In this document: positions 50,295 to 61,403 of the stretch, one piece after another
How the letters are laid out: each line of letters opens with the position of its first letter
How positions within the stretch are numbered: position 1 is the first letter of the stretch
Assembly: GCA_013397695.1 (NCBI GenBank)
Contig: VYZI01000103.1
Span: forward strand, 2,473,416-2,537,415
DNA from: Centropus unirufus
Lineage: Eukaryota > Chordata > Aves > Cuculiformes > Centropidae
Length of the DNA stretch: 64,000 nucleotides
Reading direction: 5' to 3'
Translations under genes and position numbers: made by a program
Notes under the pieces: generated by a model
Seen by the model: the letters and a program-made list of their open reading frames with translations, nothing else
The model's database searches: none
Told to the model about the DNA's origin: nothing

Positions 50295-50846
50295 AGTTAC
50301 ATTAATGGTACATTTGTGAACAAACACTATTTTTAAACACAAATTTCCATTATTGTCAGTTTCTTCAGTTTCAGGTATACTTCATAGATCATATTTTCAG
50401 AATCTGCAACTTTATCATCCTTTGATCTCCAGTTGATACTTTCTGTATTTCGATTCAGATTGTTCTTCTAAACTGGTGTGCTTGCTTCATCTCTTTCTCC
50501 TGCTTACATATTGTACTCTTTCTGTATTCACTTCAGTATCTTCTTGGCTCTGCTGTTAAATGTGATATTTTTGCATAAATTAATAGAGTAAATAAAGTAA
50601 AATTACATGCTCTTTCAGAAACATTTTAAGAAGTAAACTTTCAACACCTCTAGAAGCAAAAGAAAAAAAATCCAATATAATTCACCCATTTTTAAAAATG
50701 TTCTGTTCAAGTATTTTGCCTCTAAAACCTTCCCAAGCTGCTGTTTTGAGGACCATGTTGTACTTGCACAAAGAAACCAAATACGTAGCAAGCCTGGTGA
50801 GGGATTACTGAAGGTGGTTTGAGGTGCTTTACACCTCTCTGGTGCT

Positions 50847-50896
50847 TCAGCAGAACTTGGAGAATGCTCTGCTAGTCCACATTTCAAATGGTGCAA
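50847..50896 (-). CDS. C12orf50-like: Zinc-finger gene exon IX, possible terminal exon
   Basis: Acceptor tgttctccag. In the required phase it encodes VAPFEMWTSRAFSKFC and then TGA at 50849-50847. It is the first in-phase exon with a stop that I could find, but it is short and unconfirmed. Confidence 0.35.
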
Positions 50897-53800
50897 CTGG
50901 AGAACAAAGCCCCAGTAAGGTCTGGAGCTGATACAGGTAAGGGAGTGAAGAAGGAAACTTAAAATATAAGTACACATTTTGCTCTTGTATCAGTAAGTGT
51001 GAAAAATTAGGAATCACAGGATGGTTATACCGGCAAAATTACATGTTTAAAGACGAACAGAACTATAAATTGCTCCAAAGACAACTTCCACTTTCTAGGC
51101 AGGGAAAGAAAGACATGTGGCTCTCCTTCAAAAAACTGAATTGTACAAATTTCTATCCAACTGTTACCTGAGTGGTTGTCTTAAACTTAGAGAAGGTTTT
51201 TGGTCATGGATTTCTTTTCCTCCAGTTTGGTATGTTATGCGATCCTGAAGCATACTTTTCTATGGAAAAAAAAGGCATTGTTTCTCAAATTCAGTTACAA
51301 TTTCCAGAAAGTCTCTCTCAGTCTGATATGGGAACTAAATATTATGTTAGTGAAAATAGTAATGAATGCATAAGGTGAATTCTATGTTACCTCTGAACTA
51401 TAAGCTACTATTAAATATTGACTTTCTCTCTAGTACTAGAAAGATAATTTATAATCTTGCAGCAGTTCCATCAAGCCCGCAGGACTTTCCAAATGAGGCC
51501 ATTCTGCCACAGACATCCTTAACTTGAACAAAGTCAGTGTTCCTGTGTTGAAAATCTTCTCAAAGGCATCCATTGTTTTTAGATTAGATGAATTCCTAAT
51601 CAAATCTCCTTATTTTATCTCTGCTTGGGACAGCACTAGGTGCAAGGCAATAAGATGTTTCTGTGCTAGTCAGTTGATTTGCATCAAAGTATAGAATCAC
51701 AGAATCGTTTAAGTTGGAAAAGACCTCCAAGATCATCAAGTCCAACCATAAAACTAACACTGCCAATTCCACCACTAAACCAGGTCCCTAAAAGCACACC
51801 TACATGTCTTTTAAATAGCTTCAGGTATTTAAATTTACCACCCATTTGGTGAAGACATTTTTCTTAATATCTGGTTTAAATCTCCCTGGTGCAACTTGAG
51901 GCCACTTCCTCTTGTCCTCTTCTCCTATCATATGGTGCCCAACGATAAATAATTTTCTGTAAAATTTGGTTGAAAATTATACTTATTAATACTCATGTCT
52001 TCTGTTAATTCCAATTTAATTCCATTAATTCAAATTATTACTTGCACAAGAATCCTACAATTTTCCATTTATACACAACATGCAAGTATTACCATAGTTT
52101 TCTGTTTGGGTCCAAAATCTTCTGTTTGTGTCAAGCTGATTCTTTTTGGAGTATTTCCCCCTGTGTGGCTCAGGTACTGCTGAAAAGAAAGGTTGCATAA
52201 TTGGTAATGGGTTTCTTATGGCAAAAATGCTGATGTCTTTTTCTAAAAAAGGATGTTTTGTCTGTACTCTCTCTACTAATATTTCCACATGTAATCAAAG
52301 CAAATATTCAAAGAAAAATTTAAAACTACAACTCTTCATCCCCAAGATGAAAGAGTGATGCTGGGAGTTACTTCACTTAATTTGATCCATCAGAAAGCTG
52401 GAGTTACTCTGTCTGAAGGAAGCTCCTGTTCTGGGAAATTAAGACAAGAAGGCACCTCAAGATGGAAATTCAGCCAGCTCAAGAAGAATTAAACCGCCAA
52501 GATGAAATCCCTTTCTTAGCTTAGGGTTATTGTTACCACTAGATTTCTTGATGAAGTGATGGGTGGAAAAACACAGTGATGCAGAAAAACCACAGAAACA
52601 GAAAGTAGAAAGGCAAATAAACCCCAAATGATGTACTAGATTATGTGGAGTTATATTATCAAGTTAAAAATAAAGATGTAAAGTTATGGTTACATCTGTC
52701 AAAGATTGCAAGGAGGAAAGAGACAAGACAGAATACCTCCTGTAGGCTTCTTGCCAAATTTGTGACATGCTATGGACTACCAGGCAAAAGTATGGTATTG
52801 TACACCAGCACAACGTTTCATTCAACCCTCCTTGTGGGGCAGATAAATGAATTCCTACTACCGAAGTGGCTAAATTACTGCTTGTGAATATTCTGTCTAA
52901 TTGTAAAGCTTTATGAAGCATTAAGTTTCTGTCTTTAGATAGTGCTGCAATTTACTTATCAAATCTATGCTGGGTCGTTAACTCTTCCCCATATGTAGGC
53001 ATAAGTACTTTAACATTCACCTTCAGGGATAAAACTGAAAGCAGCACAATACCAACGACTATATTTGAGGCATTTTAAGAATCCTGTGCAAGCAGGAACC
53101 CACCTGTTGATCCATTACGCTTTGGTTCTTCAGTAGTGGTTACACTACGATAAACTACATATGCTGATCTTCGACGCACTGAAGAATCAAAATTAGCCTT
53201 TCTTCCAATTTCTCTTCCGTAATGAATAGAAGACGCACTTTCAGTCTCCTTCCTCTGACCCTTGTGTTGGGAACTTGGTTTTACTTTAGGTTCGGGAGTG
53301 TGAATTCCTAGAAGTGGAAAAAACCCAACTTAAAATGTTGTACTATTACTGGAAATTTGAAATACTGCAGAAGACTGAAGGCTAGAAGATAAGATTAAGA
53401 AAACTGTTTTTTGTGGATGGTCTGATCCAAATGTATGCATTTATTTTATTTACGCCAGGATATTCAACAATGAGAAGCTAAAGCTGAAGTATATTACCTC
53501 TATTTTCAAAGGATCTGCAACCTCTTCTTGGAAGAGTCTCTGTTGGTCCTCTCCTTCCAAAACTCTCTCCTTCTCTTCTTGTGGTATTAATTTCTGCTGG
53601 AATTGTATTACAATCTCCTGGGAAGGAAGCACAAAGAATGGTCTAGCTCCTTGTGTGTAAACACAGGGAATGGCACTGCCCTTCTCTGCCTTCCACCTCT
53701 GAGCTAGGCATTAATTTATTGTCATTCCAAAATACACATAGGCCGAGGGTGACCATGGCTCCAAAGAACCAGCTACAAACTACCTGCTCATTCTTTAGCT

Positions 53801-56800
53801 TCTCACTTTTCAGGAATGATGTTTAGGAATCCTGCCTGATCACATTTATCATATTTTCAAGATGAAGGTCGCCCTAGCACCTAAAGCCTCTGAGAAATCC
53901 GTTGAAGAAATGCTTTGGGGAAATATCTCTATCTTTCCTAGGAGTGCATCCATTCTTTCAGACTGTCTCAAGAGCAGCTGTGAACTCAACCCCCTTAGCC
54001 ACTACCCTTCTCCTAGTGTTGACAAACTGGTTGTCATTCTTGCTCTACATTGCAGAGAAGGTGTGTGGACCACTGGAATACCATTAGCTAAGGCCATGGA
54101 GACCACTGTGCTCCAAAGGACGCCTTCTGGATGAACTATGAATTACTTCTTCTGTCTGTACCTGAATACATCCTGAACGTGGGCTGTTTGTGAACATAAC
54201 AAAATACTGCAGATGCTGAGGCTAAAATTCTAAGAGCAGCGGTTGCATAGGTGAGCCAACTTCAAATTACAAGCAGAACCTTACAAAGCAAGTTCCAATA
54301 TAAAATAAACTCATTGTTCTTCCCTTGGCCCCTGTTGCTCTGCAGGAAGATGTGGCTTTGCCTGTCCTTCCTTTTCTCCTGCTAATGTAAAGAAGCACTT
54401 TTTGCTCCTCTCTGTGGGTCAGAATGAAGCAGAAATTCTGTTCTTCTGCTTCAGTTTCTGGAGCAGCTTAAAGCCAAAATATCTCCTGGTTTGCTTCTTA
54501 TTCCAAAATGGCAAAGTAATAATCAGGCAACAATTTGTCTACAATTAGATTGATGCATTTTCTACACTGCCAGATATACTCTAGAATTTTTCTGTGAGAA
54601 GGATGAACTTATACCTCAAGGTACTTACGTGTATTTCAATTTGCTGTATATGACTAGTTGTTAAGCATATTTGTATCAAGTATAATACTCTTTCCTTGAC
54701 CATGTTCTTACTGTCTCTACTAAGGGATATGCTGCGTGAGATACCACCTACATTCAAATCTGTTTCACTTGCTGGAAGTGGGTAGTCCACAGCCCTTCAG
54801 AGGATCAAACCAGAGATTTTAATAACTGAGGGACTTATCTTGCTGACAGTGAATCTAACAGAGTAAATTATGTATAAATCTCCTGCTCTCTGGAAGATAC
54901 CATGTAAAATATGGTCTAAATATATCTAAGTACTTGTCAGAAATAGCTTCTCAAAAACATTTTAATAATAAACTTTTCAATTGTATAAATGAGAAGAAAA
55001 TTATTTTGCCAAATTCTATTGAACAATTTAGCCAGGAAAAAGTAGTCAGCCTGAAATGCATGACTTCAGATGTCTGGAATAAACAGTAATATTCTTTTTT
55101 ATTAAAAATAGCAGGTCATATTTCTGCCCAGAAATTCTTGATGATTGTTCTACTAATTCCTCTGGTGTTGTTATAGAACATAATACTCTCTCTCAAAATG
55201 GAGCAACAGTTTTACGTATTCATGAAAAAAATCAAATACAGATATTTTTCAGACATGATACTTGATCAAGAACAAAGGAGAAACATAATGAGAGAGGTGA
55301 ATATTTCTTATTTTGTTTTCTTGGAGCTTAATTCTGTTGGATGAAACCCAATATTCCAAAAAAAATTCAACTCTTGTCCTTATCATTTGTAAGACACAGC
55401 ATATATTTTTTGTCTAGATTTAGTCCTAGCAAAGTTTGATGTATCACTCCATTTCATCATCATTTTATGTTCTTTTTAATATGCTCTCTTTTACTGGCAC
55501 TAAATAGAAAAGAGGGGAGGAAGGGCAAGCCATGTAGGAGTTTATCCCTGAAATAATCACTTTAAAAGTAGTCAGCATTGTCCAAGAAGTACTTGCCTTT
55601 CTGCATGTCTCGCTTGGCAGCATCCAAGGGCAGTAGCTCATTTTCCCAAGGCGAAGGCACAGTTTTTGTCTGAGATGAAGACACAGTTTCTGTTGATTGG
55701 TGTTCGTGAGAGTATTGAATCCCATAATACTCTCCTAAACATACCCCAAGAAGGAAAACAACACTGAAGTTTACTTTACTGGCAGCAATGTTTAGGAAAC
55801 AGTGACTGATGTCATATTTACCAGATTTATAACAAATTTCCTTTATTGCTCTTTCCTCTTCAAGATCTGCAGCAGTCCTAGGCACCCAGTTAGAAACATC
55901 TGTAGGAAATATTTTTACAAGATTACTAAACAGCTATCCAAAGACCTTCAACAATTCACAATAACTAAATACGGTAATGAATTTCATTTTACTTGGGTTT
56001 TTTTTTTTTTTTCTGCACTCTCCTTCTGGACAGAAAAATGATTCCTTAATATTAGGTATTTGCAAGAGTATGGAATTGCAGTTACAACACAGATTGAGAA
56101 GCTAATGTGTGTTGATTTAAAATGATTCAAAAACATCTTCAGTATTTGTTTTCAAAATAATCCTCCTTTTGCACCCCAAAGAAAATCTTCCAAATGCACA
56201 TGTAATCAGGGAGTGCCTGTTGCCAAACCCCCTGCCTTAAGTAACTGTCCTGTAATGTCTGCTAACAGAGCTGGTCAAGTGAGTGCTCCTCTGTGTCTTA
56301 GACAAGGTTATCAAGATGAACAAAGCCCTGCTTTTTTATGTTGTTTATAGGAATGAGGCTCACTCAGTCTGAAACTGAGATCAGAAGTACGAACAGGCAG
56401 CCCTGCCAGTCAGCCTGAAGGGCCAGGGGAAAGTGAAAAGAAGCTTGGGACTGCCTGAGAACTAGAACAGTAATTTGTGGGGTTCCTATGCAAGAGTAGG
56501 TCACTCTCTAACTTTCACTCTTCATGGAATGTGCAATTCATTCCTTCCTTAGGCATCTCTCATCTCTCAGTGAGATACCGTCAACTGTTTGACTACCTTT
56601 ATATAAAAAAAGACCTGTATGTAAATCTATACGCACACACATGTTCAATGAAACTGGTGAAGAATTTTGTATGGGTTCTCTTTGCTAGATTGCAGAATAA
56701 CTTTCTGCAATAAACTGAGGCTGTCTCCAGCATTTAGGAAATTGGTTGAATAAATGATTGAAGTTGAAGCCACACAACTCTCTTTGGTAAACAAAGGTGG

Positions 56801-59678
56801 ACATTGCAAGAATCAAAACAACTCAGTCTGTTTTCTTGTAAAAAAAAAAAAGAAAACTGCTTACAGTTCTCTTCCTTGTCCTCATCCTCATCATCCTCTT
56901 CATCATTGAGGTTTATAATCACTGGAGGATGAATTGGTAGCACAATGTTCTTTTGATTTCCGGGTAATTCTTGACAATGGGCTGGATGTGAAATCTCTTC
57001 TTCAAGCCCCTGTGGCAAAGGGACACCTGCAGAAAGGAACATTGTGTTTATTTTGTTTGGAGGCAACTAGGATACCCAGTCCAGGTTCAGACTACCATAG
57101 TTTTGAAATCATTATTGTACTGAAGGGATCATAAAAGACAGATTGTGTCTTCAGCAAAGTTTGGCAAAAGATCATCTTCCAATGAAAGCAAGCAGGAAAA
57201 AAACAGAGAGATTGTTAAAACAAAGGAAAAGGTGTGATCGATAATGGCTGGGCTGAAGGGAGTACATGAGTTTAGGACACTCTCTGTGAAATAATTGGCA
57301 GGCCAGTCTCATGCCCCATGGCATCAATTGGGAAGAATTTAGCAGTGCTAAGCACAGGATTACACATTTTTAGCTTGTAGACGTTTTTTCTATCAAAATT
57401 AACTGAGTCACAACTCTCTTTAGCAAGTACAAAACCTACATTTTGAGAAAGAGTAAGCAGTTCACGAAAATAATTTTCACTTGTAGTCCACTTGTTCCTG
57501 TGTCTTGGGACAAGTCATGCTGACTTGCTCTCACGCCATCTTCCACTTGATTTCTCATATATCTGTCTTGGTCCCCTGTCCTGGACTCTTTCAGGTTCCA
57601 GCAGTCTACCAGGATTCCTGGTAGACAAGAGCTCCTCTTAGAAAGGACTGAGGAAAAAAACCCAACTTAGTGCCTTTCACATAAATAATTGTGTTGCCAT
57701 CAATGCTCTTCCTGTACTTCAATGGCCTGCATCCAGTGTTCAAGGCTGAGCAAACTTACTCAGATTCAGGACCTGGAAATGCACCTACACACTCAGCACT
57801 GTCATCTGATGTTGTCCCTATGGGTCTCATCCATAGAACACATTGTACTCAATCAACAGATACTGCTCCTAGTGGCCCCATTAACCTCCTCCCCTAACAG
57901 ATACACTGTTTTTCATTACCCTTTAGTGACTATCTGCCTACTAACCATTTTCACTCAGATTTAAGCTAGTAAATATCCAAGTAAAGCAGCATTTTTACTC
58001 CATGGATCTCAGCAACCTAAACTGCCACTTCTGAGTTTAACTTTCATGCCACTGCAAGTTAAGAAGATTCATAATGTGACAGCTAAAAATAAACATACAG
58101 TAACCCTCTTCAAATATCACTACAATTTGGTTTGCTTTCAGCTTGCTGGGGTAGCAGATCATATCCAGTTGATTGACATTGGTCCATTTCTGGACAAGAA
58201 TATGGATAATATAAGCACTGCAAGGGCATTTTGAGTATTTCCTTTCTCTAATAATCAAATTGTTGAGCAAAGGTTTTTACTCACTGTTACTAGGTGGCAA
58301 AAAAAGTCCATTTATATAGCGAGGTTTGCTATGATGGAAGGCACAATCGATCCTCAGACAGCCCGAGGGCTGAGTTTCCCAGAAACACGAGATGTTGTTG
58401 TACGTTTGCTGCAGGAGAAAATGGTTTTCAGCTACTGTAAATATGGACTACAAGCATTAAGACACTGTGTACTGCTGTGAACATGTGGCTATGATTTTGT
58501 GGGGTCACATTCTGATATTTTAGAACATTGAAAGTTATCTTGAAAGTTGTCTGAAGCTCCACCTAACTCTAAAGTTATATTAAGTTAGGTCACTGGAGCT
58601 CTTGTGATGGAAAACTGCTCCTGCACCAGAAGAGGACTAAATCAGTCTACTGCTGTACAGCAGACAGCTCCTGAGATGCTGAGAAGATGAAAAATCTATT
58701 GGGCACATATGGCTGAGATTCCTTTCCTACACACTGAGCTCATTCTCAAATGAAATCTGTTGCACAAGGGATGCCTGAAGTATCATCCTCAAGCACACAA
58801 TAAAAACATCATTCCAAACATGCAAGTTCTTATGACCATTACCTAAAGAAAGAAATTCAGGTTTCAATCCTGGCCATGCAACAAAGCTCAGCTGAGAGCT
58901 GCAAATACCATGTAACCAGTTATTGGTAATGAGCTTCTATGTAATTTTTTAAAGGAAAAAGAAGTCACACTTGAAAGTACTTGACTATATGAGGGCATGT
59001 TTCACACAGTTCCAGAGATTAATGGATGGGTCTAGGAGCAGCATCTCTAAATCATACCACTTTGGGGCTGCAGTCCCTGCAATGGGGCCATCCATGAAGA
59101 AAGACTGGAGACTGGAACCAAAGCCCACCTTCCAGGCTTTAATGCCTATATAGGCAATGCTTGCATGGATGCAACAATCAAGAGCCCTATGTGCCCCCTG
59201 TATTTTCACCAGGTGAAAGAGAAAGATTTCTCTGAAGAACCAACCTATGTTGAAAGACTTTGTTTTAACTAACTGATTTGATACAACTTTAGTGATAGTC
59301 GCTATAAGCAAAAATTATAAACATCCTCTATTCATTCGAAATCAGTATCATGTTGATTCAAATAAAGTGATGAGGGGTGATCTTTATGAGCCATTTTTAA
59401 CTTATGTGTTTCTTGAGTATCTGAATCCACTTCAGAGGAGAAATTGTCCATAGTTTGAAGGATCTTTAGCTCTTTCCACAACTTCTGAGAACTAGATATT
59501 GGTCTGCAGATTCTGCCATGACCCAGATAGGGTAACAGACCAAATCCTAATGCTACATAACAACCCTCCCTTTGAACATCTATCGATTAAGAAAGTCAAG
59601 GGTATAAATCACCCTAAAACCTACAGCATTTACCTGTGCATAGGGAATATGAAAATAGGAACCCCCAGCCATGGCCAT
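50847..59678 (-). CDS. C12orf50-like: CCCH zinc-finger protein resembling C12orf50 and ZC3H11A, nine-exon span
   Basis: Nine exons join in frame into 1008 nt, or 335 residues; human C12orf50 is a little over 400. After 15 residues from exon I comes one CCCH finger, C23-x8-C32-x4-C37-x3-H41, in SCFWETQPSGC and CAFHH. RYINGLFLPPS follows. This matches human C12orf50 and the third finger of ZC3H11A. HPPVIIN (89-95) and an acidic run (98-109) follow, as in ZC3H11A. EEERAIKEICYKSGEYY (about residue 122 onward) matches C12orf50. The rest is rich in R, S, T, K and E without a known fold. ZC3H11A is an mRNA-export (TREX-linked) protein, so a nuclear RNA role is a fair guess; the function of C12orf50 is not established to my knowledge. 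Exons II-VII are strongly supported by domain match and phase; exons I and VIII-IX are inferred. It could be an orthologue or a paralogue. Confidence 0.75.
50976..51110. repeat. Diverged copy A of an unidentified interspersed segment
   Basis: Similar to 62914-63080. Shared blocks include attttgct, atcagtaa, gtgtga.aaaattagga and caaaattaca-like text, and both end near ttcca.tttctag. Roughly three quarters identical by eye. Confidence 0.55.
51693..51935 (-). mobile_element. CR1 LINE 3' fragment inside an intron
   Basis: The plus strand starts agaatcacagaatcgtttaa and runs through gatcatcaagtccaacc, a textbook CR1 3' end in reverse orientation. It lies between exons VIII and IX of the zinc-finger gene. 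Confidence 0.92.
52093..52179 (-). CDS. C12orf50-like: Zinc-finger gene exon VIII
   Basis: Acceptor ttttcagcag, a tandem (NAGNAG) site; donor gtaata; phase 1-1; 87 nt. Encodes AVPEPHRGKYSKKNQLDTNR and FWTQTENY. Support comes from splice signals and phase, not from a remembered homologue. Confidence 0.6.
53104..53307 (-). CDS. C12orf50-like: Zinc-finger gene exon VII
   Basis: Acceptor cttctag, donor gtgggt, phase 1-1, 204 nt. Encodes a basic, Ser/Thr-rich segment with SSVRRRSAYVVYRSVTTTEE. Confidence 0.78.
53498..53617 (-). CDS. C12orf50-like: Zinc-finger gene exon VI
   Basis: Acceptor ttcccag, donor gtaata, phase 1-1, 120 nt. The chosen frame encodes DCNTIPAEINTTRREGESFG. Another frame is also open, but it does not keep phase with the neighbours. 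Confidence 0.7.
55597..55734 (-). CDS. C12orf50-like: Zinc-finger gene exon V, ends at a GC donor
   Basis: Acceptor atgtttag, phase 1-1, 138 nt. Encodes EYYGIQYSHEH and a Ser/Thr-rich part ending RDMQK. The donor reads AAAG/gcaagt, the typical context of the GC-AG intron class. Confidence 0.75.
55822..55899 (-). CDS. C12orf50-like: Zinc-finger gene exon IV
   Basis: Acceptor tcctacag, donor gtaaat, phase 1-1, 78 nt. Encodes NWVPRTAADLEEERAIKEIC and YKSG, the best match to C12orf50 outside the finger. Confidence 0.86.
56865..57026 (-). CDS. C12orf50-like: Zinc-finger gene exon III (HPPVIIN and acidic run)
   Basis: Acceptor tttctgcag, donor gtaagc, phase 1-1, 162 nt. Encodes IHPPVIINLNDEEDDEDED. 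The same order of motif and acidic tract occurs in ZC3H11A. Confidence 0.85.
57604..57626. repeat. Perfect 10-bp hairpin with 3-nt loop
   Basis: gtctaccagg-att-cctggtagac, in the intron between exons II and III of the zinc-finger gene. Confidence 0.85.
58285..58408 (-). CDS. C12orf50-like: Zinc-finger gene exon II (CCCH finger)
   Basis: Acceptor ctcctgcag, donor gtgagt, phase 0-1. Encodes ISCFWETQPSGC, LRIDCAFHH and the NGLFLPPS tail that marks this family. Confidence 0.9.
59634..59678 (-). CDS. C12orf50-like: Zinc-finger gene exon I, proposed start
   Basis: Encodes MAMAGGSYFHIPYAQ. The ATG has A at -3 and G at +4, with an in-frame TAA just upstream. It ends CAG before a gtaaat donor in phase 0, which the next exon requires. 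The N-terminus is not conserved, so this is an inference. Confidence 0.5.
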
Positions 59679-61400
59679 TTTAACCTGTGCTTCTCTGCCA
59701 CTCTCTTAATACTGGCAGAACATAGAGGAAAACATTGAAGCTCGCAAAATTCAGGTAAATCCTAATCTTACGCTGAAAGCAGTTTTCTTTCAAAAACTGG
59801 ACCTTAGCTCTGCATCCTTGTTTGAAAGAAAATCCCTAATGAGAGTGAAATAACCAGGAACAAAGGAGGGGGTAACTTCTGCAGACTTGCTGACCTGACA
59901 ATGGTGGTTGCTAGCAGATACAGAATGTTACCCTTGGAGACTTCCAACCAATCCTCCAGCAGCAGGCATTCAACAAGACAGCAGCCTGTGAGCTGTCCAG
60001 TTTGATCATCTTCCTGTGTCTCCATTGCTTCAGAGTAATGTGCAGAAAATCAGACCATTTCAAAGAGTCTCCCATTCTGGTGCTTCTTGAACCTAAAATG
60101 GAACAAACCCATTTGGAGGGGCTTAAATGATACCCAAGTTTTTGCTGTAGGAACAAATCTTTGATCTCACAAAGACAAACCTTTTCCTTTGCGTGTTTTT
60201 AACAAAAATCCTTGTGGTCCATATTGTCCTTGCTGTACGTCTTCCTTTGGACGAAGAAACGTGCTGCTTCCTGTTAGTACATTGTGAGCCATTAACAGCT
60301 TCCATGGTTGGGGTTCATTGCCTCTACGGTGTCCACTGCCACAGTGAAAGCAGAGAGAACAGTGTACCCTTGTATCCCTGCTTCAGACTCTCTTCCCACT
60401 CAAGTCCTAGGCTTCCTCTCAACAAAAAAAATTTCAGGGGGAAAATTAAGTTTCAGAGCTGGACAATGGGAAGGCACACTTATCTCCAGGACATGGAATC
60501 ACATTTGCAACACTGAATGACATCAGTGACCTGGAGATAAGCCTTTCAGTGTGCTGTTAGACCAAAATCTAGAGCTTTTCAAGGAAATCATGAAAGGAAG
60601 AACAGAAAAGGAGCCGTGACCTCAAAAGAGAAGGATGCCATCACCTAAAGAAAAATAAGGATACAGATGAAGCTGAAGTGGATGGAGGTAGAATAAGGCA
60701 AAATTCAAGCTGGAGGACTAGTGGCTCCTAGCACCACCAGAAGTGTATGTGACTGGTGGTTTCTTGGAAAAAAAAAAATCCCCATACCACCACCACTGGA
60801 CTGGACAGACTAATCCCCAGAGCACAAGAGTACTAGAGCCATTGGTCTGCCAGTGGGAAGGGCGACAGGCGTGTCTATCAAAAGCAGGTGCCAGGACTCC
60901 ATGGCCACAAATGGCACAAGGCTGGTTCAGCGGTGGTTTCACCCAAGCTGGGTAAGAAGTACAAAGAAAGTGAAAGGACTGTCAGTCTTCCAGCCTCTCC
61001 AGGATCTTTTCCATATGCTTATAAGTCAGGTATCAGTGGGTGGTTCCAAGGATGACTGCAAAGGAACAGACTACATGCCTTACCACTGCAACTTCAGCAT
61101 GGGAATAAAGAGGTTTCCACAGGAAAGACATCACCTAAGTACAGAATGTAACTGCTCCCTGAGATAAAGGTGGGGAGTACTGGTGAGAGGTGTGAGCAGA
61201 GACACAAAGTGAAAAGGCTCCCACAACTCCCTACAACAAGTTGTGCCCTACAACACGGGAAGAAAAATTTGGGAAAGTAGATGAGCGTGATGACTGATGA
61301 ACTGTGTATGGATAGGAGCAGCCATGGGAAGAAAGAGTTAACACTGCCAAGAGCTATCCAGACAGAGGCTCTTTGCAGCTGAGTAGCTGCGGATACATGA
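59679..61400. other. Region upstream of the zinc-finger gene
   Basis: Should contain the promoter and 5' UTR of the minus-strand gene. Open frames occur on both strands but none is recognisable. No CpG-rich block or clear TATA box was identified. Confidence 0.4.
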
Positions 61401-61403
61401 GGC

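Noticed and set aside
53450..53632. Alternative frame of exon VI reading EIVIQFQQKLIPQEEKERV
   Set aside because: It is open but phase 0, while all neighbouring exons of the gene need phase 1; the phase 1 frame was chosen.
55465..55725. Alternative frame of exon V reading MGFNTLTNTNQQ
   Set aside because: It does not join in frame with exon IV, whereas the chosen frame continues YKSG-EYY as in C12orf50.
59804..60025. METQEDDQTGQL frame as the start of the zinc-finger gene
   Set aside because: No donor in the needed phase follows the ATG region; the 59634-59678 exon fits better.
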